This document shows positions 15,410 through 26,300 of a stretch of DNA of 64,000 nt, one piece after another. The notes under the pieces were generated by a model. That model worked only from the letters and a program-made list of their open reading frames with translations. It made no database searches and was not told the origin of the DNA. The stretch's first letter is position 1; every line of letters starts with the position of its first letter. The translations under genes were made by a program, and so were the position numbers. Origin of the DNA: Chitinophagaceae bacterium UBA1953 (GTDB taxonomy: Bacteria > Bacteroidota > Bacteroidia > Chitinophagales > Chitinophagaceae); the NCBI GenBank assembly GCA_002336115.1, contig DDEN01000022.1, positions 62,001 to 126,000 on the forward strand. Direction: 5' to 3'.

Positions 15410-17401
15410 ATGAGTACAGATTTGCAGGATCAGGCACTAAGCGCAGCAGCACAAAATGCAAGTTACGGCGCAGACAGCATACAGGTTTTAGAAGGTTTGG
15501 AAGCGGTACGTAAACGTCCCGCCATGTATATAGGCGATATCAGTGAAAAAGGTTTACATCACCTCGTTTATGAAGTTGTTGACAACTCTATTGATGAGGC
15601 ATTGGCTGGTTATTGTAAAAATATCACAGTAACCATTCATGAAGATAACAGTATCAGTGTTGAGGACGACGGCCGTGGTATTCCCACTGCCATGCACACC
15701 AAAGAAAAACGTTCAGCCCTTGAAGTGGTTATGACGGTGCTCCATGCCGGTGGTAAATTTGATAAAGGTTCTTATAAAGTATCAGGTGGTTTGCATGGTG
15801 TGGGTGTGAGTTGCGTTAATGCACTTTCAACCAAATTGCATGTAACCGTACAGCGTGAAGGTAAAATCTTTGAACAGGAATATCACATAGGCATTCCTCA
15901 GTACGCCGTTCGTGAAATTGGCACAAGTGATAAAACCGGAACAAGAACACATTTCTGGCCCGATACATCCATTTTTACAGTACAGGTTTATAAAAAGGAA
16001 ATACTTGAAACACGCCTGCGTGAATTATCATTTCTCAACAAAGGTATCAGCATAACGCTGAATGACCTGAGAGAGAAGAACGAAGAAACAGGAGAAACAT
16101 ACACTAAAACGTTTTATAGCGAAGGCGGTATTGTTGAATTTGTTGAACTGATTGATAAAAACGGGAAGCGAAATTCGCTGCTTCCGAATGTTATTCTTAT
16201 GGAAGGTCGTGATGATGAAACCAATGTTGCAGTTGAAGTGGCCATGGTGTACAACGACTCTTATAACGAACACATTTTCTCCTACGTTAACAACATCAAT
16301 ACCATTGAAGGTGGCACGCATGTAACCGGTTTCCGCCGTGCAATTACAAGAGTGTTCACTTCTTACGGGAAAAAAGAAGGTTTGTTTGAAAAAGCGAAAG
16401 TTGATGTTGAAGGAGATGATTTCCGTGAAGGATTAACTGCCATTGTTTCCGTAAAAGTTCCGGAGCCACAATTTGAAGGACAAACAAAAACCAAACTCGG
16501 AAACAGTGAAGTAAGCGGTATTGTTGAAAGTACTGTTGGCCGTACATTAGAAGCATACCTCGAAGAAAATCCAAAAGATGCCAAGAACGTAGTTCAGAAA
16601 ATAATACTTGCCGCACAGGCCCGTGCAGCAGCACGCAAAGCCCGTGAATTAGTACAGCGTAAAACCGTATTAAGTGGTGGCGGTTTGCCCGGAAAACTGG
16701 CCGACTGCTCCGATCGTGATCCTGAACGTTGCGAAATGTACCTGGTTGAGGGTGATTCTGCCGGTGGTACAGCCAAGCAAGGTCGTGACCGCAGCTTCCA
16801 GGCTATTCTTCCGCTTCGTGGTAAAATCCTGAACGTGGAAAAAGCAATGGAGCATAAAATTTACGATAATGAAGAGATCAGGAACATGTTTACAGCACTG
16901 GGTGTAAAAGTTGGTACTTCTGAAGATCCGAAAGCACTTGACATCAGCAAACTCCGTTATCACAAAATAATCATCATGACTGATGCCGATGTGGATGGAA
17001 GCCATATTGCCACATTGTTACTTACCTTCTTCTTCCGCTACATGAAAGAATTAGTTGAGCAAGGCTATATATATATTGCTCAGCCGCCGCTTTATTTAGT
17101 AAAGAAAGGCAAAGACCAATCGTATGCCTGGACCGAAGAACAACGTAAAGCGCTCGTAACAAAATTCGGTGCCGGAAAGGAAGATAGTGTTGGAGTTCAA
17201 CGCTATAAAGGTTTGGGTGAAATGAATGCCAACCAGCTTTGGGATACAACCATGAACCCGGCAACACGCTCCCTGAAACAGGTAACAATTGAAAGCGCCG
17301 CCGAAGCCGACAGCGTGTTTAGTATGCTGATGGGCGATGAAGTAGGGCCAAGAAGAGAGTTTATTGAAACCCACGCCAAATACGCTAAAATTGACGCATA
17401 A
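15410..17401 (+). CDS. gyrB: DNA gyrase subunit B
   Basis: GyrB is the ATPase subunit of DNA gyrase. In order it has the GHKL ATPase domain (EVVDNSIDEALAGY, DDGRGIPT, GGLHGVGVSCVNALS), the transducer domain, the TOPRIM domain (YLVEGDSAGG and DADVDGSHI) and the C-terminal RYKGLGEMN motif. I start at the ATG at 15410 (MSTDLQDQ). The longer frame from 15359 begins within the promoter box. 663 residues, typical for this phylum. TopoIV ParE is the main alternative, but the sequence is of GyrB type. It is transcribed alone and followed by a terminator. Confidence 0.95.
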   Translation: MSTDLQDQALSAAAQNASYGADSIQVLEGLEAVRKRPAMYIGDISEKGLHHLVYEVVDNSIDEALAGYCKNITVTIHEDNSISVEDDGRGIPTAMHTKEKRSALEVVMTVLHAGGKFDKGSYKVSGGLHGVGVSCVNALSTKLHVTVQREGKIFEQEYHIGIPQYAVREIGTSDKTGTRTHFWPDTSIFTVQVYKKEILETRLRELSFLNKGISITLNDLREKNEETGETYTKTFYSEGGIVEFVELIDKNGKRNSLLPNVILMEGRDDETNVAVEVAMVYNDSYNEHIFSYVNNINTIEGGTHVTGFRRAITRVFTSYGKKEGLFEKAKVDVEGDDFREGLTAIVSVKVPEPQFEGQTKTKLGNSEVSGIVESTVGRTLEAYLEENPKDAKNVVQKIILAAQARAAARKARELVQRKTVLSGGGLPGKLADCSDRDPERCEMYLVEGDSAGGTAKQGRDRSFQAILPLRGKILNVEKAMEHKIYDNEEIRNMFTALGVKVGTSEDPKALDISKLRYHKIIIMTDADVDGSHIATLLLTFFFRYMKELVEQGYIYIAQPPLYLVKKGKDQSYAWTEEQRKALVTKFGAGKEDSVGVQRYKGLGEMNANQLWDTTMNPATRSLKQVTIESAAEADSVFSMLMGDEVGPRREFIETHAKYAKIDA

Positions 17402-17418
17402 GGAAACGAAAATGATAC

Positions 17419-17445
17419 AAAGCGGCTTTACAAGTCGCTTTTTTT
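17419..17445 (+). terminator. Terminator after gyrB
   Basis: An 8-bp stem (17419-17426 with 17434-17441, one G-T pair) with a seven-base loop is followed by a T-run. It lies 18 bases after the gyrB stop. Confidence 0.7.
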
Positions 17446-17566
17446 ATTGATTTTCAATGAGTAACGACTGTGGAAAGGTATTTCTGAGGCTTAAATCGGA
17501 AATCTGTACTTTAGCTTTTCCAATTAAGGCAATAAAGCTATTATTTCTAACAAAAAATAACAGACT

Positions 17567-17761
17567 ATGCAATTAACAGCGTATAATGTAAAAACAAAAG
17601 AAAAGAATGTTCCCATCCTGAATGCAGTTGTAGAACGCACAGCAAAAGGCGGTTACATCGTTAAAGGTGATGATGGTAAGGGAAATAAGCTCACTGCATT
17701 ATTAGGTGAAGCAAAAGCACTTGCTGCAATTGAAGCAGGAACAGCAAAAAAAGGTTGGTAA
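17567..17761 (+). CDS. Small conserved-looking protein of unknown function
   Basis: A 64-residue soluble protein (MQLTAYNVKTKEKNVPILNAVV..., ending GTAKKGW) without membrane segment or signal. It is rich in lysine, alanine and glycine, with a beta-rich first half. It is followed by a strong terminator and preceded by the gyrB terminator, so it is its own transcript, which supports a real gene. I do not recognise a named family. Confidence 0.65.
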   Translation: MQLTAYNVKTKEKNVPILNAVVERTAKGGYIVKGDDGKGNKLTALLGEAKALAAIEAGTAKKGW

Positions 17762-17774
17762 TTCCTTTCAAATA

Positions 17775-17812
17775 AAAAACAGGCTATCCTACTAAATTGA
17801 TAGCCTGTTTTT
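17775..17812 (+). terminator. Terminator after the 64-residue protein gene
   Basis: A perfect 14-bp stem (17775-17788 with 17799-17812; core AGGCTATC) with a 10-base loop is followed by more T. It lies just before the convergent subtilase gene and could serve both strands. Confidence 0.82.
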
Positions 17813-17824
17813 TTATGTACACTG

Positions 17825-20800
17825 TTAATCAATTAACAGCTTCTGAACATACTTTTCAGTGCCCGATTGATCCTGAATTGAAATCATATAAACACCACTT
17901 GTAAGGGTTTGCAGGTTGAGAACTGTATTGGTGTAACTAGTATTCTTATTCAGAACAACAGTACCTACACTATTAATAACACGAATATTCATAGTGCTTA
18001 TTCCCGGGTAATTCCCTTTTTCAATCAGAACAGACTTTTTCGATTGCAGGTAAACACCTTTGATAAACAGCGACTGATTATCGGCAGCAAATGAAACAAT
18101 ATTGGAATAAGTTGATTTGCCATCCTTATCAACCATCTTTAACCGGTAATAGAACCTGTTTCCGTATTCAGTTACGTTTTTGTCAGTATAAGTGTAGTTA
18201 TTGGTAGCCAAACTGTTTATTGCATCAACAGAAGCAATTGAAACAAATGCCGAAGACAAATCTGTTTTCCTTTCAATTTCAAACCGGTCAACATTCACTT
18301 CACTGGTTGTTTGCCATTTCAGATCAACATTGCCTCCATTCATTGTTCCTGCGAAACTCAGTAAAGTAACAGGCAATGCCTGGTTACTATTTATTCCCCC
18401 GCTATTTATCCAGAATTCAGAAAATGTTTTCACTTTAAACTCGGCATAATACCCGTTATTAAAAGGAACAATATCTGTATTTTCAGGAGTAATGAAGTAG
18501 TAAACGCCTGCTACATTATCAGCAACCGTTCCATTTTCGTTTGATACATTACCGCTGAACTTCGACACCCCCGCAAGAAACGCATCTTTAATGGTAGAAC
18601 AACCAGTACATCCGGTTGCCTGCATAAGAGCAAGCGCCTCCTGATCTGTAAAATAAAAACGAACGAGCACACTATCCGCAGGTGTATTTGTTGGCCTGAT
18701 TACAATATTTCTATCGAGATAATATTGATTATTGATATAACGGACTGTTCCGGTTGTATTAAAGTACACACTTACGTCTGTGCCGCCCAAATCCTGTCCC
18801 AGTGGATTAACAGATGCTATCAACTTACCGCCGCTTGTAAAATCAATCCAGTTATTTCCGCTTACATTCTGATTTATGTTTGTCTGATCTGAACCTGTGT
18901 AAACAGTTGCTTTATCAAATATGTGAATATCGTCAATACCAATGCCTTCATATTCAGTTGCAGCATCACTTGATAATAAAAATCTAAACCGTATTGAAGC
19001 TGCGTTTGGCACTTCAGTACTTGCAACATGCCAGTATTGCTTACTGATTTTCCACGTTTGGTTTAATGTATTATCAAACCAGTTTGTTGCATTTGATGCT
19101 GTTAATCGCTGCCAGGTAGTTCCGTTATCAGTGCTATATTCAAGCGAGGAATAATCACAATCACAATTATCTTCCTGTTTAAAAATATGACTGAAACTCA
19201 GAACAGGCTGTGTTAAACTGCTGAGATTAAAGCAAGGTGAATAGAGAAATGATTCTTCATTTGATTTATATGTACTGTACAGGCTGGTAAACCATCCATT
19301 ACTTCCATTTGCACTTCTGCTAATGATTGATTTTGCAGGTGCTCCCCATTGCCAGCTACTATAACTTAACGTATCAGTAAACCAGTTGTCGTTTGAAGTT
19401 TCAAACCGCTCCAGGTAAGGAAATGAATTAATAGTTGGAGTTACATATACAAGATTATTGGTAACACTGTCATTTAATGGATAATCATCGCCACTTTGCT
19501 TTACCCAAGCATCAATAATGTAGGCTCTTGGAATTGAAAAATCCGCCTGTGCTGTAAACGTATAATCCAACTCACTATTTGCATTTAATACGGCAATTGT
19601 TTCTGAAACCGGAGCTCCTTCATTAATTCGGTAATAAACAGGAACATTTGTAAATGAAGAAGCAGTTGTGTTTTTTATGTGGATTGTGATAGCTTTATTA
19701 CCGGGAGAGCAATCGAACTTAACAGGTGAAGTAATTGCGGTAAGCATTACATCATTTGTTGCAGCAATAACACGAATATCATCAAATGCAAAACCATCAT
19801 CCATATCTGTAACATCGGCAGCGTAAGATGCATTGTTAGCCGATGCTGCTCCTTGTTGATCAAAACGAATCTGAAAACTTGAAGTAACAGGCTGCCCCAG
19901 ATCATTAATGTTATAAGAGACCTGTTTCGTCTCTCCAAGCCTGCCTTGGTTTGCAGTCAGATCATAAATCTGCACCCAGGGGGAAACATCACTTCCTCTC
20001 ATCCAAACACCAGATGAAGGCTGTTTCAACTGTCCAAAATTTTTAAACTTAAAATCAAAGCGGAGATTTTGAGCTGAGGTGTAGTTACTGAGATTTATTG
20101 TTCCGGTTAAATGATTATCCGAAAACACACCTGTAAAATTTGTCGCATCAAGTGTTGCGGACTTGTTACCATTAATTGCAACACCGGTATTGATGAATGT
20201 TCTTAACCTCCCGTTTGAATTTGCGGTTGAAAAATCAAATCTGTCAGCATTAGCAATTGCGAATGTGCTTGTCTTAAGTTCTCCTGTTCCTGTCGATTCA
20301 AATGTTTCGGCATAAGGCAAAACAACAGGTTGATTATCGGCATGAATAACTGTGTATGTTTGTTCATCATTTGCTGTTTGCAAATCGCCTGCTTGCTTTA
20401 CAAATACACGAACAGAATATGATCCAGGTGCCGACATGTCAACCGGTAATGTAAATGTATAATCAACAGTACCTGCTGCAGCAATTACAACAGATGACGA
20501 TTCTGTAATAATAGCGCCTCCATTAACCTGATATGAAATATCATAACTTCCTGAAGTGGCAGCATCATCAAGATTTTTTATACGTACTGCTATTTGTTGT
20601 GAAGATGAAAGTTGTGAGCTGGTATTTAATCTCCCGTTTGCAGGGGCAACCAGTGCATCAACCTTCAAATCATTATTAAAATCGGTAGCTGAACAGGGAG
20701 TTGACAGCGAGGGTACAATACTTTTTGCAGTAGCCCGCATACCAAGCGAATCCGTCATCCGGGCACGAACGGTAAACCAATATGTCTGGGTTTTATCCAG

Positions 20801-23149
20801 GCTACTCACACGATAAGTTGTCCCGACGGTTGTACCAAGAGATGCAAACGCACCATTTACCAACTGCATTACTTCATAATCTGTGGCACTCGGAACGGCA
20901 GCCCACGATAAATCAACATATCCTTCGCATGGAACTGTTGCAGACAAAACGGGTTGTAACAAAATAGTAAAGTTGCCGGGAGAAGTTGCCGATGTGCCGG
21001 TTCCATTTCTTGTAATTCTTACTTTTCCTTTATTTGTTGGATCAGAAGGAATATATAACCAACGATAATAATTTTGAGTTGATGGGAGACTGTTGCTGAT
21101 AAGTTTCCATGTTGCTCCATCATCAATTGAATATTCGAGGGTAAATGTGTTGGTGCTGTTATCTGAAGCATTCCAGCGAATTACCTCTTCCTGACCTGGA
21201 GAAAACCGTTCTCCACCATAAGGGTGTTCAAGTACAATTTCATCCTTCAGGAATTCATAAACAACAAAATATTCCTGAGCACCGTAGGGAATATTATAGC
21301 CATTAACCTGCACGTTAATGCTCGTTCCCGGATTATCAATTGTTACCTGTTCGATATTATTAATATGGTCAGCTCCCCTTGTTGCATTACTGTTAACACC
21401 TGCCGGAGTTGAATTTAAAATCCATGGCTGATATGTTGTTGATCCATCCGTAACTGTTAAATCAAGATCATTAACCAAAGCGTTTAATGAAAGTGGAGAA
21501 CCTTCCTTATCGTGCCAGTAAAGCATTACTTTCACTTGTTTTGTACCTGCCGGAACAGTAACCGGTTGAGTAATATTCCCTCCGGTTGAAATTGTTCCTG
21601 AGAAATAATGATTTTGTTCAATTGCTTCAACTGATTTACGAGGATTAATTAATCCAAAACCAAAACCATAATCAGGACCGGGGTTGCCTTTGTCATCACC
21701 ACTATTACAGATAATTGCTTTTATTAATGCTGATTTAGGTTGTGCGCCTGAATTCAATTGTTTATAACGTTCGGTTAATAAAGCCCAAACACCAGTAACA
21801 AAAGGAGCTGAATGACTTGTACCCCACCCATTTGAGTATGTATTATTGTAATAGCTTGTTGTAATCTGAGAACCGGATGCAACTATTTCGGGCTTTGTTC
21901 TGCCATCAGAAACAGGGCCTCTGCTAGAAGATGTATTCAGATTATCTGCTGAAATGGAATAATCACCTACATCAAGTGAATTTTTCCCAACCTGGTAGCC
22001 ACTTTTAATAGTTGCAAAAGAAGTTGGGAATAATGAACATGTTTTTGTACCATCGTTTCCAGCTGCAAAAATATGCTGAAGGTAAGAATTGTTATTCATC
22101 TGCTCGTCTATGTAAGTACTCAACTCGTTATAAGCACTGTTGCCAGGACAATTTGCCAAACCTGTGTAATACGAGTTATTAGTAACAGTCATATTATAAT
22201 CAGAAAAATAAAGACTGGATTTTGTAAGAATATAATCGAAATATTCTGTTATCAGCAAACTTTGAGGTGCAACTCCTGTATACCTTTCTTCAACTATACC
22301 ATCTCCACCAACAGTTCCTGCAACCATTCTCCCATGATTTATTGGCACATAAGAAGGATTTCGGTTAATTACATCTTTATCTAAATCAAGATGCATCGGG
22401 TCAGAATTATCCCCAATACCAATGGCAATATTTTGACCACTTAAGTTCCTTCCTGCCACTTCACTACTGGTAAGATTTGTTAATCCAAACATTCCCCGCT
22501 CACGTTGATTCAACGGTTCAGGTTTTAAATGCGATATGTTGATATAAGCTATAAACGGCAATTCACTTAATGATGCGATTCTGTTGCCGGGCACCATTAC
22601 CTGTGCCAATCCCTGATTAAGAAAATCAGCTTTGTTTAGCGTTACTCCATAAAATGTAAGCATAGGTTGAACATCATTCCACTTAACGCCCGGTAATAAT
22701 TGCAGATTGGTCAGCAATGGCGCATCAGAAACATTTGCATTCACTTGTTCTTTGAGCTCTTCACCTAATTTCAGCGATCCCGGCATATTCATCGTTGCCC
22801 TCACCCCTAATTGGTAAAGTTGTGCCAAAGCAGGAACCTGTTTCATGCGAACCTGGTAACAATTATCGGGCAGGTAAGACAATAATTCAACTCCAATGGA
22901 TTTCAGTTGTTGCTGCTGACCAAGCGTTAATGGTTTTTCAAAAACGAGTAAAGTATAGGTTGTACCGGCAAACCTTCCCTTTTTGAATTCCTGGTTTACA
23001 AGCTCTGCTGTCATATTTCCTTTAACAGCAACAGTTCCTGATTTTAAACGCAGGTTGGAAACTGTTTTTTGAGCAGTAAGCGTTACACTAAAACTCAATA
23101 ACAAAATCGCAAGCAGAGATTTTTTTCTCCGAACTAATAAATGCTTCAT
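17825..23149 (-). CDS. Secreted S8 subtilisin-like protease with type IX secretion tail
   Basis: A giant exported protease (1,774 residues from the ATG at 23149). A signal peptide (MKHLLVRRKKSLLAILLLSF...AQ) is followed by a pro-region. The S8 catalytic domain has D247 (GIGDNSD), H272 (HGRMVAG), oxyanion N365 (AAGNDG) and S445 (GTSHSAP). Then come jelly-roll or galactose-binding-like segments, a fibronectin type III-like domain (CEGYVDLSWAAVPSATDYEV), and two CARDB-like and two MAM-like regions. A final sorting domain (NIRVINSVGTVVLN...GVYMISIQDQSG) is of the Por secretion tail kind, exported by the type IX system. The ATG at 23203 would add 18 residues before the signal peptide and is less likely. 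Substrate unknown. Confidence 0.88.
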   Translation of the reverse strand: MKHLLVRRKKSLLAILLLSFSVTLTAQKTVSNLRLKSGTVAVKGNMTAELVNQEFKKGRFAGTTYTLLVFEKPLTLGQQQQLKSIGVELLSYLPDNCYQVRMKQVPALAQLYQLGVRATMNMPGSLKLGEELKEQVNANVSDAPLLTNLQLLPGVKWNDVQPMLTFYGVTLNKADFLNQGLAQVMVPGNRIASLSELPFIAYINISHLKPEPLNQRERGMFGLTNLTSSEVAGRNLSGQNIAIGIGDNSDPMHLDLDKDVINRNPSYVPINHGRMVAGTVGGDGIVEERYTGVAPQSLLITEYFDYILTKSSLYFSDYNMTVTNNSYYTGLANCPGNSAYNELSTYIDEQMNNNSYLQHIFAAGNDGTKTCSLFPTSFATIKSGYQVGKNSLDVGDYSISADNLNTSSSRGPVSDGRTKPEIVASGSQITTSYYNNTYSNGWGTSHSAPFVTGVWALLTERYKQLNSGAQPKSALIKAIICNSGDDKGNPGPDYGFGFGLINPRKSVEAIEQNHYFSGTISTGGNITQPVTVPAGTKQVKVMLYWHDKEGSPLSLNALVNDLDLTVTDGSTTYQPWILNSTPAGVNSNATRGADHINNIEQVTIDNPGTSINVQVNGYNIPYGAQEYFVVYEFLKDEIVLEHPYGGERFSPGQEEVIRWNASDNSTNTFTLEYSIDDGATWKLISNSLPSTQNYYRWLYIPSDPTNKGKVRITRNGTGTSATSPGNFTILLQPVLSATVPCEGYVDLSWAAVPSATDYEVMQLVNGAFASLGTTVGTTYRVSSLDKTQTYWFTVRARMTDSLGMRATAKSIVPSLSTPCSATDFNNDLKVDALVAPANGRLNTSSQLSSSQQIAVRIKNLDDAATSGSYDISYQVNGGAIITESSSVVIAAAGTVDYTFTLPVDMSAPGSYSVRVFVKQAGDLQTANDEQTYTVIHADNQPVVLPYAETFESTGTGELKTSTFAIANADRFDFSTANSNGRLRTFINTGVAINGNKSATLDATNFTGVFSDNHLTGTINLSNYTSAQNLRFDFKFKNFGQLKQPSSGVWMRGSDVSPWVQIYDLTANQGRLGETKQVSYNINDLGQPVTSSFQIRFDQQGAASANNASYAADVTDMDDGFAFDDIRVIAATNDVMLTAITSPVKFDCSPGNKAITIHIKNTTASSFTNVPVYYRINEGAPVSETIAVLNANSELDYTFTAQADFSIPRAYIIDAWVKQSGDDYPLNDSVTNNLVYVTPTINSFPYLERFETSNDNWFTDTLSYSSWQWGAPAKSIISRSANGSNGWFTSLYSTYKSNEESFLYSPCFNLSSLTQPVLSFSHIFKQEDNCDCDYSSLEYSTDNGTTWQRLTASNATNWFDNTLNQTWKISKQYWHVASTEVPNAASIRFRFLLSSDAATEYEGIGIDDIHIFDKATVYTGSDQTNINQNVSGNNWIDFTSGGKLIASVNPLGQDLGGTDVSVYFNTTGTVRYINNQYYLDRNIVIRPTNTPADSVLVRFYFTDQEALALMQATGCTGCSTIKDAFLAGVSKFSGNVSNENGTVADNVAGVYYFITPENTDIVPFNNGYYAEFKVKTFSEFWINSGGINSNQALPVTLLSFAGTMNGGNVDLKWQTTSEVNVDRFEIERKTDLSSAFVSIASVDAINSLATNNYTYTDKNVTEYGNRFYYRLKMVDKDGKSTYSNIVSFAADNQSLFIKGVYLQSKKSVLIEKGNYPGISTMNIRVINSVGTVVLNKNTSYTNTVLNLQTLTSGVYMISIQDQSGTEKYVQKLLID

Positions 23150-23319
23150 GAAAAGAAAGGAACTGGTATGGTTATTTGTTCCTGTTTGATTTGAATGGGT
23201 CATATTTGACGGTTTTACCGGATCAGGATTACATTCAAAAATAACTATAAAAACCTGAATTTAAAAGGAAGAATCAACTGAACCGGTAACAACAAATCAT
23301 AAAATCGCCGCTCAGTTCT

Positions 23320-23327
23320 TATCTTTG
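23320..23327 (+). promoter_or_regulatory. -7 promoter box of mfd
   Basis: TATCTTTG, a full TAnnTTTG match, lies six bases before the GTG chosen as the mfd start. A TTG at 23325 that would open the longer frame lies inside this box, so it cannot be the start of a transcript made here. No clear -33 element. Confidence 0.6.
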
Positions 23328-23333
23328 CATCCC

Positions 23334-26300
23334 GTGAATTTTGAATTGTTGCAGAAGAAATTTGTTGACGATCCCCGCCTTTTTCAACTGGCGGACAGGC
23401 TTTCTTTTGCCCAGCCTCAGCGCATTTACCTGAAAAACCTGGCAGGTAGTGCTTCGCAGTTTGTTGCAGCATCTGTTTTTAATCATGCATCGTTAGAACA
23501 ATTCAACCATATTTATATCCTAAATGATGCTGAAGAAGCAGCCTATTTTCATAATTCACTTGAAAATATTACCAGGGAACTAAACCTGTTTTATTTCCCA
23601 TCATCATTTAAGCATCCAAAAAATTTCCGCTTGCTTAATTCTTCGCATGTAATGTTGCGAACTGAAGCATTGACGAAATTTTCAATGCCAACAGGTCAGC
23701 GTGTGGGCGCTATTGTTACTTACCCCGATGCCTTGTTTGAAAAAGTGGTATTGCCCAAAAAACTGCAGGGCAATATGCTGCTGATTAAAACAAATGATAC
23801 GCTGGATGTTGACAACATGATGGGCTTTTTGGTTGATCTTGGTTTTGAACGTACAGATTTTGTTTACCAGCCGGGGCAGTTTGCATTACGTGGCGGTATC
23901 CTTGATATATATTCTTTCGGCAATGAAAAGCCATACCGTATTGAGTTATTTGGAAATGATGTTGACAGCATCCGCATTTTTGACCCTGAGACTCAGTTGA
24001 GTGAAAGAAGGCTGGCACAGGTAAGCATTATTCCAAATGTAGAAACACAATTTGAAAGCGGAGAAAAAGTATCGCTGTTTGATTTTCTTCCGGAAAATAC
24101 AATTGTCTGGATAAAAGATTTTGATATTGTAAAAGAGCGTATGCTCACAATGGAAGAAGATCTTGAACAGTTTCTGCAGATATCTCCAACCAACAAAAAA
24201 GATGATGATGAAGACCGGTTGGAAAAAGTTGATCTTAGCCTGAATGATTTTATCAGTACTGCAATAGTTGAAGAACAGATTCAAAAACATCACATTGTAG
24301 AATTTGGGTATGAACCGCATTTGCTTGAAACAGTTGATGCAGTTAATCAAAAAGAAATTGTTTATCACAGCAAACATCAACCGGCATTTAACCGCCAGTT
24401 TGAGCTGTTGATTAAAGATTTAAAAGTTCATGCAGCAAAAGGTTTTGATCTGTTCATCTTTGCTGAAAATTCAAAACAGCTTGAACGGCTTCACAGCATT
24501 TTTGACGACCTGAAAGCTGAAATAGTTTTTACACCTGTTTCTCTTTCCATTCATGAAGGATTTATTGATGAAGATTTAAAAGTTCTTTGCTATACCGATC
24601 ATGAAATTTTTCAGCGTTATCATAAATACAAAGTCAAACAGGCCTATAACAAAAGCAAGGCTTTAACCATACGGGCATTAAAAGAATTACAACCCGGCGA
24701 TTATGTTACGCACATTGATCATGGAGTTGGAACATATAGTGGTTTGCAAAAAATTGAAGTGAATAGTGTGCTGCAGGAAGCTGTGAGATTGATTTATAAA
24801 GACAGTGATATTTTATACGTCAACATCAACTCACTTCATAAAATTTCCAAGTACACAGGCAAAGAAGGAAGTGTTCCTAAGATTAATAAACTTGGTAGTG
24901 ATGCATGGCAACGACTGAAGGAAAAAACCAAAACGAAGGTTAAGGAAATTGCATTTGATCTTATTCAGCTTTACGCACAACGAAAAGCACAGGAAGGATT
25001 TCCTCATACACCCGACAGTTACCTGCAAACAGAACTGGAAGCTTCATTCATGTATGAAGACACGCCCGATCAAAGCAAAGCTACTGCCGATGTAAAGAAA
25101 GATATGGAAGCACCGGCACCAATGGACCGTCTTGTTTGCGGTGATGTTGGTTTCGGCAAAACAGAAATAGCAGTGCGTGCTGCTTTCAAAACTGTGTGTG
25201 ATGGCAAGCAGGCTGCCATTATGGTTCCAACAACCATTCTTGCATATCAGCATTACAAAACATTCAGCGAAAGATTAAAAGAATTTCCTGTTACAGTTGA
25301 TTATGTGAACCGTTTTAAATCGGCCAAAGAGAAAAAAGAAACATATAAAAAGTTAGAAGAAGGCAAGATTGATATTATTGTGGGCACACATGCTTTGCTT
25401 GCAAAAGATGTGAAGTTCAAAGATCTTGGTTTGCTGGTGGTGGATGAAGAACAGAAGTTTGGTGTTGGACATAAAGAAAAAATCAAAACACTTAAAACCA
25501 ATGTTGATTCACTTACACTAACGGCCACACCTATTCCACGCACATTGCAGTTCAGCTTGATGGGTGCAAGAGATCTGAGCATCATCAACACTCCTCCTCC
25601 CAACCGTCAGCCAATTCAAACAGAAGTGCAGGTATTCCAGGAAGATTTTATCCGTGACGCTGTTTACTTTGAAACAGAACGTGGCGGACAGGTATTCTTC
25701 ATTCACAATCGCATTGCTGGCTTGGCAGAAATGGCTGCTATCATTCAGCGTCTTTGTCCTGATCTTAGCATTGGTTTTGCTCACGGGCAAATGGAAGGTC
25801 ATGAACTGGAAGAACGTATATTTGATTTCATCGATAAAAAATACGATGTACTAGTTTGTACAAACATTGTTGAAAGCGGAGTTGATATTCCGAACGTTAA
25901 TACAATTATCGTTAACAACGCTCACCAGTTTGGCTTAAGCGATCTGCACCAGTTAAGGGGGCGTGTTGGCCGCAGTAACAAAAAAGCTTTCTGCTACCTA
26001 CTTGCACCGCCAATGAGTACATTGCCTAATGATTCAAGAAAACGTTTACAAACACTGGAACAACATAGTGAATTGGGAAGTGGTTTCCAGATTGCCATGA
26101 GAGACCTTGATATTCGTGGTGCAGGAAATATGCTTGGTGGTGAGCAAAGTGGTTTCATGGCAGAGATTGGTTTTGAAATGTACCAGAAGGTACTTGATGA
26201 AGCCATCCGTGAACTGAAGCGCACCAAATTCAGGGAACTGTTTAAAGAAGAAATTCAACAGCAGGAAGATTATGTAAAAGATTGTGTAATTGATACCGAT